In this document: one piece after another, positions 8,951-16,875 of the stretch
How the letters are laid out: each line of letters starts with the position of its first letter
Numbering within the stretch: the first letter of the stretch is position 1
Origin: an uncultured Paenibacillus sp.
GTDB lineage: Bacteria > Bacillota > Bacilli > Paenibacillales > Paenibacillaceae
Length of the DNA stretch: 60,893 bases
Direction of reading: 5' to 3'
NCBI GenBank assembly: GCA_937895345.1
Contig: CALAWP010000047.1
Span: 1 to 60,893, forward strand
Program-made: the position numbers and the translations under genes
The notes under the pieces: model-generated
What the model was told of the DNA's origin: nothing
The model's database searches: none
The model's input: only the letters and a program-made list of their open reading frames with translations

Positions 8951-9841
8951 ATGAACAACTATGCGGTCGACAGCTATGTGGACACTTATCGTATTTACGA
9001 GTTAAAGGAAGAAGCGACAGGCTCCCTCATTCGGGTATGCCCGGAGCGCGGAGGCATCGTCATCGGCTGCCGGCTGCACGGCCTGGAGCTGTTTTATTTG
9101 GATCAAGCGACGTTCGAGCATCCGTCGGCCAATATCCGCGGAGGCAATCCCGTTCTGTTCCCGATTTGCGGACAGCTTGCGGATACGTCCTACGAATGGA
9201 ACGGGCGCACTTACCGTATGGCCAACCACGGCGTCGCCCGCACTTCGCCATGGGAGGTAGCCGGCACGAGTACCGACGGAGAGGCGTCCATTACGCTTCG
9301 GCTGACGAGCAATGAGTCGACGCTTCTATCGTATCCGTTTCCGTTCGAGCTGCTGTTCACTTACGCCTTGAAGGACGGACAGCTTCATATCCGTCAGCAG
9401 TATGCCAATACGGGTACGGAAGCGATGCCGTTTTATGCCGGTTTCCACCCCTATTTCTCGATTGACGGCTCCAAGTCGATCGCGTACGAATCGGACGCGA
9501 CGAAGCTGCTGGACTACAACGACAATGAGGTGAAGCCGTTTACCGGCGTCGTCGATCTGGAAGAACTCGTGGAATCGGTCTGCTTGCTGGACGCCGCGCA
9601 ACGCGAAATCGCATTTCCCGTTGCGGGAGGCGCCCGAGTTAAGCTGAGCTACGACGACGTCTTTAAATACGTCGTATTATGGTCCGTCAAGGACCGGCCA
9701 TTTGTATGCGTGGAGCCATGGATGGCGATGACCGGCGAACTGAACCGGCAAGAGGAGCTGTATATGCTGGAGCCGGGAACGAAGCTTGATGCAACATTGA
9801 CGATTGGATGGGAAGCTGTCACGAATGCAGCCGGCGTTTAA
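8951..9841 (+). CDS. Aldose 1-epimerase family protein (LacX-like)
   Basis: A 296-residue galactose-mutarotase-like beta-sandwich protein. Family features include RVCPERGGIVIGCRLHG near the start, NPVLFPICGQLAD, MANHGVARTSPWEV (with the histidine usually involved in sugar binding), FYAGFHPYFSI with a second conserved histidine, and CVEPWMA near the C terminus. Such proteins interconvert alpha and beta anomers of sugars; LacX-like members have poorly defined substrates. The ATG at 8951 follows TTGGAGG with 8 bases spacing. It is a single gene between two hairpins with no sugar genes adjacent, so its pathway cannot be read from context. Confidence 0.85.
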   Translation: MNNYAVDSYVDTYRIYELKEEATGSLIRVCPERGGIVIGCRLHGLELFYLDQATFEHPSANIRGGNPVLFPICGQLADTSYEWNGRTYRMANHGVARTSPWEVAGTSTDGEASITLRLTSNESTLLSYPFPFELLFTYALKDGQLHIRQQYANTGTEAMPFYAGFHPYFSIDGSKSIAYESDATKLLDYNDNEVKPFTGVVDLEELVESVCLLDAAQREIAFPVAGGARVKLSYDDVFKYVVLWSVKDRPFVCVEPWMAMTGELNRQEELYMLEPGTKLDATLTIGWEAVTNAAGV

Positions 9842-9906
9842 TTCGTCCCTGCCTTTATGAACGCACGGGTGCCGCAGGCTGCAGCAAGCGGACAACGATG
9901 CATTAA

Positions 9907-9950
9907 AAATGGCGGTGCCTGCAGGATCTCTGTCCCTGGCACCGCCATTT
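9907..9950. terminator. Bidirectional terminator between convergent genes
   Basis: A perfect 13-base inverted repeat (9907-9919 and 9938-9950) lies between the convergent epimerase and Usp-like genes. A-rich sequence on the left (9905-9909) and TTT on the right could serve either direction. Confidence 0.7.
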
Positions 9951-9998
9951 GGTATATTGTCACGCGAATATGGCATTTTGTACGCAGCCGGCCGGAAG

Positions 9999-10697
9999 CT
10001 ATTCTTTCTTGTCGACGCCCGCATTGGCCGCCACATTGGCCACCGATTTCATCTGCTCTTCCAGGTCCTTCACGTAATCGTCCACGACCTGCACCTCGAT
10101 CATGCAATTGTTCGTCATGAATTTAAATACGCCGTTATTGAAGTCCGTTCCCATTTCCTTATAGAAGATGCCTTCGTAGACATCCAGATGCGTATGATTA
10201 AAGCTAAGCCGATATCCGGCCTCGTCCTTCAGCAAATAAGCGCGAACGCCCTTCTCATAATACCCGTCACGATTCTTAAGTTCGCGCGAGACCGATATAA
10301 TATGAAGATCGACGAATGGAATTTCGTTCAATAGCACGTTTATGAACGATCCCTTCGTAATCTCCTTCCAACGGCTCTGGGCAGTTTGTCCCAGAACGAG
10401 CTGTGTAATGTTATGTTTTCTCGCCACCTCGCCAATGACTTTGGCAATCGGGCGCTTTTCGTTGTATTTGACAATAAATTGTTCGGCGCCATGCTCCTTC
10501 GCCAACTCTTTCCACTTCTCAACGTAATGGATGCGTTCGATATCCAGTTCGTCTTCGGGAAGCGGATCGACGGTCAGCACGTAAAAGGGACAGTTCAGCA
10601 TGTTGGCAATTTTGCCGCCTCGTCGGATAAGCCTTTCTCCGTTTGGGCCATAATAGACGCATACGAGTATACTCTCATCCATTCTTCCGTTCTTCAA
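9999..10697 (-). CDS. Universal stress protein domain protein (KdpD-type Usp)
   Basis: A 232-residue cytoplasmic protein. Residues 1-135 form a Usp-like Rossmann domain (ILVCVYYGPNGERLIRRG, then ITQLVLGQTAQSRWKEITKGS, resembling the Usp part of KdpD sensor kinases), followed by about 95 residues I do not recognise, rich in aromatic and acidic residues. The first codon appears to be TTG at 10697, with GAGGTG 10 bases upstream; an ATG at 10682 is the alternative. It is divergent from the mrp operon with 232 bases between them. KdpD-type Usp domains sense or mediate responses to potassium and ionic stress, so a link to Mrp cation antiport is a reasonable inference but unproven. Confidence 0.75.
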   Translation of the reverse strand: MKNGRMDESILVCVYYGPNGERLIRRGGKIANMLNCPFYVLTVDPLPEDELDIERIHYVEKWKELAKEHGAEQFIVKYNEKRPIAKVIGEVARKHNITQLVLGQTAQSRWKEITKGSFINVLLNEIPFVDLHIISVSRELKNRDGYYEKGVRAYLLKDEAGYRLSFNHTHLDVYEGIFYKEMGTDFNNGVFKFMTNNCMIEVQVVDDYVKDLEEQMKSVANVAANAGVDKKE

Positions 10698-10798
10698 TTT
10701 AACGATTCACCTCATCTACGCTTCTAATGCGCAAGCGGCGGACTCGCATCCGAAACGGCTTCCGCATCGAGACATTGACTTCAGAGTACAGTTTTTGT

Positions 10799-10828
10799 TT
10801 GGTTCTGTCAATGCGATTGGTGTATACT
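10799..10828 (+). promoter_or_regulatory. Candidate sigma-A promoter of the mrp operon
   Basis: TTGGTT (10799-10804) and TATACT (10823-10828) are separated by 18 bases, about 100 bases upstream of mrpA. The -10 box is good and the -35 is weak. Confidence 0.45.
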
Positions 10829-10929
10829 ATATAGTGGCATTAAATTTTACGGATGTTTTCCGGGCTCAAATTGCCGTATACCCCATATGAACTCTGCAGT
10901 AACCACAGTACATATTAGGAGGTCACAAG

Positions 10930-13323
10930 TTGTCTTTACTGCATCTTGCCATTTTGTTGCCTTTCATTTACACCGTTTTTGTACCGTTGTTCTTTAAGAA
11001 GCTCCCCCGCATTCATACGGGTTGGTTCGTCATTGTCGTCCCCCTGCTGCTGTTCATCTATTTTCTGTCGTACTTTCCGGTACAGACCGCACTTGCGCCC
11101 ATTGTCCATTCCGTTCCCTGGATCCCGTCTGCGGGCATTCATTTGACGCTGCACCTGGACGGACTTGCTTTGTTGTTCGCCTTGATTATTACAGGTATTG
11201 GCACATTGGTTGTTCTTTATTCCATTTATTATATGTCGATGAAGCGCGAGGCTCTTCACAATTTCTACATTTATTTGCTTGTATTTATGGGGGCGATGCT
11301 CGGCATCGTCTTGTCGGACAATCTAATGGTCATGTATGTGTTCTGGGAGGCAACCAGCGTCTCCTCCTTCCTGCTGATCGCCTATTGGTATCAGCGCAAA
11401 AAATCCCGCTACGGGGCGCAAAAAGCAATGCTGATCACCGTTTCCGGCGGCTTTGCCATGCTGCTTGGCGCGCTGATGCTCGGTTCGGCTGCGGGGACGT
11501 TCAGCATTCGAGAGATGATTGACATGAGGGAATCGATTGCCGATCACGCGCTGTTCTTCCCGGCGATGATTCTGATCTTGCTCGGCGCATTTACAAAATC
11601 GGCGCAATTCCCCTTCCATATATGGCTGCCGGATGCGATGGAAGCGCCGACGCCGATCAGCTCGTACCTCCACTCCGCCACAATGGTCAAGGCCGGCGTA
11701 TATCTGGTTGCGCGCGTAACCCCGATCTTCGGCGGAGACATCAACTGGTTCTGGATTATTGCCGTCGTCGGCACGACCACTTTGTTCTGGGGCGCCTTCA
11801 TGGCGATCCGCCAGACCGACCTGAAGGCGCTGCTCGCCTATTCCACCATCAGTCAGCTCGGTCTAATCATGTCGCTGTTCGGCATCGGCTCGCTGGCCCT
11901 GAATCCGGCATACGCCGCCGAGTCTGACTGGTTTGAGGCCGCCATTCTTGCGGCAATCTTCCATCTGTTCAACCATTCCATCTTCAAAGGCTGCCTGTTC
12001 ATGGTGGTCGGCATTCTCGACCACGAGACGGGGACGCGGGATATCCGTAAGCTCGGCGGACTGATGAGCCTGATGCCTATTTCGTTCACGCTGACCGTCA
12101 TCGGGGGATTGTCGATGGCGGGACTGCCGCCGTTCAGCGGCTTTCTGAGCAAGGAAATGTTCTTTGCGGGCGTGCTTGCCGCCCATCACCATACGGAGCA
12201 ATGGACCCTCTGGCTGCCGATTGCCGCCTGGGTTGCGAGCATTTTCACATTTGTCTACTGTCTTATTCTTGTGTTCAAGACGTTTACGGGCAACTATCAC
12301 CCCGATCGGCTGGATAAGAAGCCGCACGAAGCGCCTGCCGGCATGCTCGTGCCGCCAATCGTGCTTGCCGTGATGGCGGTGGCCGCATTCTTCTTCCCGA
12401 ATCTGCTGTCCTATTCGCTGTTCGAGCCGGCCATGCATTCGGTACTTCCGGGAGTGCTGCTGCCGGGCGAAACGTTCCATGTCAAAATCAAGGCGTGGCA
12501 TGGCTTTAATATGGAGCTGTTCATGACGATTGGCATCGTTATAATCGGCACGCTGCTGTACCTGACGTTCAAGAAGTGGTCGGAGATCTACTACAATCTC
12601 CCGCAGAAATTTACGCTGAACAGCCTGTACGACCGCGGGTTGACCGGGGCCGAGCAGCTGTCCGCCCGCATTACGGGCACCTACATGAACGGCTTTCTGC
12701 ACAGCTACCTAAGCTATATCTTTGCTTTTGTCCTTATCGTGGTCGGAGGCTCGTTCGTCCTGCATAACGCGTTTGGCGCGGATCTGTCGACCAATGCCGC
12801 CATCGGCTTGTACGAATATATTTTGGCGGGCGCCATAGCCGTGCTGTCCGGCTTCGTCATCTTCGTCAATTCGAGATTGACGGCCATTATCGCGGTAGGC
12901 GCCGTCGGCTATCTCGTGTCCTTGCTGTTCGTCATCTTCAGAGCGCCGGATCTGGCGCTTACGCAGCTTGTGGTCGAGACGATTACAACCGCGCTGTTCC
13001 TGCTGTGCTTCTATTTCCTGCCCAAGCTGAAAACGGAAATGACGCGCATCCGCGTCAAATTATCCAATCTGGTCATTTCCGTCGGCATCGGCGCTTTATT
13101 CACGCTGATCGGCATAGCGGCGCAAGGCAGCAATCAGTTCAAACCGATATCCGCATTTTTCCAAGATGCCTATGAGCTTTCCGGGGCCAAAAATATGGTC
13201 AACGCCATTCTTGTCGACTTCCGCGCATTCGATACGATGCTGGAGAGCGTTGTGCTGTTTACGGCGGGCATAGGCGTATACACGCTGATCAAGCTTCGCA
13301 AGTCAAGGAGGGAGCACCATTGA
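10930..13323 (+). CDS. mrpA: Na+/H+ antiporter subunit A
   Basis: A 797-residue polytopic membrane protein, the usual length of MrpA/MnhA. It is homologous to complex I antiporter-like subunits (NuoL): examples are FWEATSVSSFLL, KSAQFPFHIWLPDAMEAPTPISSYLHSATMVKAGVYL (shown here only as a landmark; key residues are the proton-path Lys and Glu) and FLSKEMFF. The C-terminal third carries the MrpA-specific region ending FRAPDLALTQLVVETITTAL. It forms the core of a hetero-oligomeric Na+/H+ antiporter used in alkali and salt tolerance. The start is TTG at 10930, preceded by AGGAGG with a 7-base spacing. The next gene overlaps it by four bases. It is the first gene of a complete seven-gene operon. 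Confidence 0.95.
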   Translation: MSLLHLAILLPFIYTVFVPLFFKKLPRIHTGWFVIVVPLLLFIYFLSYFPVQTALAPIVHSVPWIPSAGIHLTLHLDGLALLFALIITGIGTLVVLYSIYYMSMKREALHNFYIYLLVFMGAMLGIVLSDNLMVMYVFWEATSVSSFLLIAYWYQRKKSRYGAQKAMLITVSGGFAMLLGALMLGSAAGTFSIREMIDMRESIADHALFFPAMILILLGAFTKSAQFPFHIWLPDAMEAPTPISSYLHSATMVKAGVYLVARVTPIFGGDINWFWIIAVVGTTTLFWGAFMAIRQTDLKALLAYSTISQLGLIMSLFGIGSLALNPAYAAESDWFEAAILAAIFHLFNHSIFKGCLFMVVGILDHETGTRDIRKLGGLMSLMPISFTLTVIGGLSMAGLPPFSGFLSKEMFFAGVLAAHHHTEQWTLWLPIAAWVASIFTFVYCLILVFKTFTGNYHPDRLDKKPHEAPAGMLVPPIVLAVMAVAAFFFPNLLSYSLFEPAMHSVLPGVLLPGETFHVKIKAWHGFNMELFMTIGIVIIGTLLYLTFKKWSEIYYNLPQKFTLNSLYDRGLTGAEQLSARITGTYMNGFLHSYLSYIFAFVLIVVGGSFVLHNAFGADLSTNAAIGLYEYILAGAIAVLSGFVIFVNSRLTAIIAVGAVGYLVSLLFVIFRAPDLALTQLVVETITTALFLLCFYFLPKLKTEMTRIRVKLSNLVISVGIGALFTLIGIAAQGSNQFKPISAFFQDAYELSGAKNMVNAILVDFRAFDTMLESVVLFTAGIGVYTLIKLRKSRREHH

Positions 13324-13742
13324 GATTCTCTGATGTTATCCTGCAGACGGCGGCCAAGGTTCTTGTATTTATTATTATGATTTACTCCATTTATATCCTG
13401 TTCGCCGGACATAATAATCCTGGCGGCGGTTTTATCGGAGGGCTGATTACCGCCTCGGCCCTTATGCTGCTATATCTGGCTTTCGATGTGGAAACGGTCA
13501 GAGAGATCGTGCCGGTCGACTTCAAAATCGTCGGGGCGGTCGGCGTCATGCTCGCTCTGTTGACGGGCTTCGGAGCCGTTTTGTTCGGGGCGCCTTTTCT
13601 GACGCAAGTCTACCGATATGTGACGCTTCCGCTGCTCGGCAAGACGGGGCTTGGCACTGCCTTTGTGTTCGACCTCGGCGTCTATCTGGCTGTTATCGGC
13701 ACTACCGTAACCATTATTCGAAGCATTAGCGAGGACCAATAA
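13320..13742 (+). CDS. mrpB: Na+/H+ antiporter subunit B
   Basis: A 140-residue protein with four membrane helices and the MrpB/MnhB signature FAGHNNPGGGFIGGLI. It packs against MrpA in the antiporter complex. Its first codon is TTG at 13320, sharing four bases (TTGA) with the mrpA stop, so it is translationally coupled; GGAGGGAG lies just upstream inside mrpA. Length and order match the B. subtilis mrp operon. Confidence 0.95.
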   Translation: MRFSDVILQTAAKVLVFIIMIYSIYILFAGHNNPGGGFIGGLITASALMLLYLAFDVETVREIVPVDFKIVGAVGVMLALLTGFGAVLFGAPFLTQVYRYVTLPLLGKTGLGTAFVFDLGVYLAVIGTTVTIIRSISEDQ

Positions 13743-13744
13743 TT

Positions 13745-14083
13745 ATGGAAACCGTCATGACCATTGTAGCCGGCACGCTGTTTACTTCAGGAGTCTATCT
13801 GATTTTGAGCAAAACGCTTCTCCGCATTGTGATGGGCCTGTCTTTGTTTACGCACGGCGTTCACATTATGCTGATGTCCATTAACGGCCTTAAGCGGGGC
13901 GCCGCGCCGCTGCTGGATGAAGAGGCGGCAAGCTATACCGACCCGGTGCCGCAGGCGCTTATTCTGACATCTATCGTAATCAGCTTTTCGCTTACCGCAT
14001 TTTCGCTCGTGCTGGCTTACCGGACGTACAAGGAGCACGGCACCGATGATGTGGAGCAGTTAAGGGGACAAGAACATGAATAA
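13745..14083 (+). CDS. mrpC: Na+/H+ antiporter subunit C
   Basis: A 112-residue protein with three membrane helices, related to NuoK. Family segments are TSGVYLILSKTLLRIVMGLSL, HGVHIMLMS and the QALILTSIVI helix, which contains the NuoK-like conserved region. It starts two bases after the mrpB stop and overlaps mrpD by eight bases, consistent with tight operon coupling. Confidence 0.95.
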   Translation: METVMTIVAGTLFTSGVYLILSKTLLRIVMGLSLFTHGVHIMLMSINGLKRGAAPLLDEEAASYTDPVPQALILTSIVISFSLTAFSLVLAYRTYKEHGTDDVEQLRGQEHE

Positions 14084-15551
14084 TATAGTCGTATTGCCTT
14101 TATTCATTCCGTTGTTTTTTGGCGCCTTCCTGTTTTTTATCCGCCATCGGCTACGGCTTCAGCAATGGATCGCCGGGGCGGCCGCTCTGGCCTCTTTGGG
14201 CGCATCGCTGGTGCTGATCGGCCAAATCGCCGAGGACGGCATCCAGGTGCTGCATATGGGCGGCTGGGAGGCGCCTTACGGCATTCCGCTTGTCGCGGAC
14301 ATGCTGGCCGCCATATTGGCGGCAGTCGCCTCCATCGTCACGTTCGCTTGCTTGCTGTTCACTTTCCATTTTATCGGCGACGAGCGGAAAAGCCACTTCG
14401 TCTATCCGCTTATGCTGATTCTGCTTAGCGGGGTAAACGGTTCGTTCCTGACCGGCGATATCTTCAACCTGTTCGTCTTTTTCGAAGTGATGCTGTTATC
14501 CTCCTATGTGCTGCTTAGTCTGGGGGGCAGCAGAGTCCAGCTGCGGGAAACGATTAAATATATGATCATCAATATCGTCGCCTCCAGTCTGTTCGTCATT
14601 GCGATCGCTTATCTCTATTCCATTACCGGCACGTTGAATATTGCCCATATCGCGGAGCGGGTCTTGGAGAGCGGCCAGGACGGATTGACCACTACCGTAA
14701 GCCTGCTGCTGCTTACCGTATTCGGCCTGAAGGCGGGACTGTTCCTGTTCTACTGGCTTCCCGGCTCCTATAGCGCGCCTCCCGCTCCTGTCGCCGCATT
14801 GTTCGCGGCGCTGCTGACCAAGGTCGGCGTATACGCCATTATCCGGATGTTCACCCTGGTCTTTACCCAACAGCCGCAAATAACGCACAACGTGATCCTG
14901 GTGCTGGCGGCGCTGACCATGATTCTTGGCGCGATTGGCGCCATCGCCTATTGGCGGATCAAGCAAATACTCGCCTACAATGTAATTATTTCGATCGGAT
15001 TCATTCTGTTCGGCGTTGGCGTCGCCACCGAAACCGGACTGACCGGCTCCGTCTATTATCTCGTTCACGACATGATCGCCAAAGCTTTGATCTTCATACT
15101 TGGCGGCGCAATTGTCGCCATAGCCGGCACCGACAAGCTGCGTGAAATAAGCGGACTGATCCGGTATCGGCCCATATTGGGCTGGCTGTTCTTTCTATCT
15201 GCGCTGGCGCTCGCCGGCGTGCCGCCGCTCAGCGGCTTTATCGGCAAGCTGCTTATTCTGCAGGGCGGCATCCAAGCGAACCATTACGTACTTGCTGCCG
15301 TCAGCTTGCTGACGAGTCTCATGGTGCTGTATTCGGTGATCAAAATATTCATCAACAGCTTCTGGGGCGAAACGCTGCTTAGCGAAGGCGAGCAGAAATC
15401 CAGCGGCCGGGGCACCTTGCTGCCGAGCTTCCTGCTGGCGGCGCTGGTTATCGCGCTCGGCATCGGCGCAGGAAGCTTCATGCCTTATGTCGAGCAAGCG
15501 GTGGAGCCCTTGGTGAATCCGCAAATCTATATTGATGCTGTGCTATATTAA
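14076..15551 (+). CDS. mrpD: Na+/H+ antiporter subunit D
   Basis: A 491-residue polytopic membrane protein of the NuoN/NuoM antiporter-like family. Landmarks are DIFNLFVFFEVMLLSSYVLL (proton-path glutamate), LKAGLFLFYWLPGSYSAPPAP (lysine), the LTKVGVYAIIRMF helix and VPPLSGFIGKLLIL. MrpD provides a second transporting module next to MrpA. It overlaps mrpC by eight bases; GGGGACAAGAAC precedes the ATG. A 44-base gap separates it from mrpE, the largest gap in the operon. Confidence 0.95.
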   Translation: MNNIVVLPLFIPLFFGAFLFFIRHRLRLQQWIAGAAALASLGASLVLIGQIAEDGIQVLHMGGWEAPYGIPLVADMLAAILAAVASIVTFACLLFTFHFIGDERKSHFVYPLMLILLSGVNGSFLTGDIFNLFVFFEVMLLSSYVLLSLGGSRVQLRETIKYMIINIVASSLFVIAIAYLYSITGTLNIAHIAERVLESGQDGLTTTVSLLLLTVFGLKAGLFLFYWLPGSYSAPPAPVAALFAALLTKVGVYAIIRMFTLVFTQQPQITHNVILVLAALTMILGAIGAIAYWRIKQILAYNVIISIGFILFGVGVATETGLTGSVYYLVHDMIAKALIFILGGAIVAIAGTDKLREISGLIRYRPILGWLFFLSALALAGVPPLSGFIGKLLILQGGIQANHYVLAAVSLLTSLMVLYSVIKIFINSFWGETLLSEGEQKSSGRGTLLPSFLLAALVIALGIGAGSFMPYVEQAVEPLVNPQIYIDAVLY

Positions 15552-15595
15552 GGCGCGCGTGCAAGGCGCGTTCTGTTGGAAGGATGTGATAGGCT

Positions 15596-16072
15596 GTGAC
15601 CATGCAAATATTGCTTAATCTGCTTATTGCCGTCATATGGATGATGCTGCACGATACTTGGAATATGCTTACGTTTTCAATCGGTTTCCTGCTGGGCGCG
15701 CTCATTTTGTTCGGGATGAGACGATTTTTCCCCACTCCCTTCTACGGCCGGAAATTCTGGTTTATCCTCAAGCTCGCTTGGCTCTTCTGCATCGAGCTGT
15801 TCGTCTCCAGCATTGTGGCGATCGGGCAGATTATACGTCCGAGGCTGAACATTCAGCCGGGCATATTCAGAATGGAAACGAGAATGAAAAATGAATGGGA
15901 ATTGTCCATGCTGGCCAATCTGATGACGCTTACGCCGGGGTCGGTTATTATGGAAATCGTTCCGTCCGAGGGACTGCTGTATGTCCACGCCATGGATGTG
16001 CCCCGGATGAAGAAGGGCATTATCCGGACCAAGGACAGGCTTGAGGATGTCATAATCGAGGTGATGCGCTAA
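15596..16072 (+). CDS. mrpE: Na+/H+ antiporter subunit E
   Basis: A 158-residue MrpE/MnhE protein: two N-terminal membrane helices followed by a cytoplasmic domain with LMTLTPGSVIMEI, the family's best conserved segment. The likely first codon is GTG at 15596 with GGAAGGA 11 bases upstream; an ATG two codons later (15602) is possible. Its stop overlaps the start of mrpF by one base. Confidence 0.93.
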   Translation: MTMQILLNLLIAVIWMMLHDTWNMLTFSIGFLLGALILFGMRRFFPTPFYGRKFWFILKLAWLFCIELFVSSIVAIGQIIRPRLNIQPGIFRMETRMKNEWELSMLANLMTLTPGSVIMEIVPSEGLLYVHAMDVPRMKKGIIRTKDRLEDVIIEVMR

Positions 16073-16356
16073 TGTTCCAAACACTGCTTATGGCTTCGAC
16101 GGCCATGCTTACGATTTCAATTGCCATTGCCCTTTACCGCGTCATCCGCGGGCCTTCGCTTCCTGACCGGATATTGGCGCTGGATTCCATCGGCTATAAT
16201 ATTATCGGAATCGTAGCCTTATTGTGCATGATGCTGGACTCGAGCTCTTATCTCGAGACAATACTCCTGATCGGCATTTTGGCCTTTTTGAGTACTGTGG
16301 CATTGTGCAAGTTTTTGGAAAGGGGCATCGTCATTGAGCGCAAAAGAAACGATTGA
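16072..16356 (+). CDS. mrpF: Na+/H+ antiporter subunit F
   Basis: A 94-residue protein with three membrane helices and the MrpF signature YRVIRGPSLPDRILALDSIG, plus the LLIGILAFLSTVAL helix. In B. subtilis MrpF is also implicated in bile-salt (cholate) efflux. The ATG overlaps the mrpE TAA by one base, and mrpG begins within its 3' end. Confidence 0.94.
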   Translation: MFQTLLMASTAMLTISIAIALYRVIRGPSLPDRILALDSIGYNIIGIVALLCMMLDSSSYLETILLIGILAFLSTVALCKFLERGIVIERKRND

Positions 16357-16714
16357 AATCGTCGTCGTCGTCATGGTCCTGGCGGGCACTTTGCTCAGTC
16401 TGTTAAGCTCGCTTGGCTTTATACGGCTTCCTGATGTATATACGCGATCGCATGCCGCAACCAAAAGCATTACGCTCGGCATCTTGTTTATTCTGCTAGG
16501 CACCTTCATCTATTTCATGTTCGTTCACGATCAAGTCAGCGTCCGCCTGCTGCTTGGCATTATCTTCGTCTTCCTGACCGCTCCCGTGACAGGACATCTG
16601 ATTGCGCGATCCGCTTACCGGTTCGGCGTCAAGCTGTCCGATTCGAGCGTTCAGGATGATCTGGCCTCCGATCTGGAGCGGGCCAAAAAACAGGAGAATC
16701 ACCCTGGAGGGTGA
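16334..16714 (+). CDS. mrpG: Na+/H+ antiporter subunit G
   Basis: A 126-residue MrpG/MnhG protein: three membrane helices with the signature LGFIRLPDVYTRSHAATKS and APVTGHLIARSAY. The first codon is TTG at 16334, 23 bases inside mrpF, with GAAAGGGG upstream. Its last four codons plus stop form the left arm and loop of the operon terminator, so the coding end and the terminator share sequence. Confidence 0.93.
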   Translation: MSAKETIEIVVVVMVLAGTLLSLLSSLGFIRLPDVYTRSHAATKSITLGILFILLGTFIYFMFVHDQVSVRLLLGIIFVFLTAPVTGHLIARSAYRFGVKLSDSSVQDDLASDLERAKKQENHPGG

Positions 16715-16724
16715 TTCTTTTTTG
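16695..16724 (+). terminator. Terminator of the mrp operon, overlapping the mrpG stop
   Basis: An 11-base perfect inverted repeat (16695-16705 and 16708-16718) with a minimal loop is followed by a T run. The TGA of mrpG (16712-16714) lies in the right arm, so a ribosome finishing mrpG covers the hairpin. Confidence 0.85.
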
Positions 16725-16875
16725 CGTGATGCGGCGCCAGCAGTGGACACAACGGCTCCCTGGCCTCCTGCCCCAATCGCTACGCTGGCGCTGGCGCCAA
16801 TCCGCGTCGCGGCCGCAGCAGTCGTCAGCCGCGCAGGGGACGCCATCGGCCGGCCGCCTTTTGTCCTCCCTTGCG

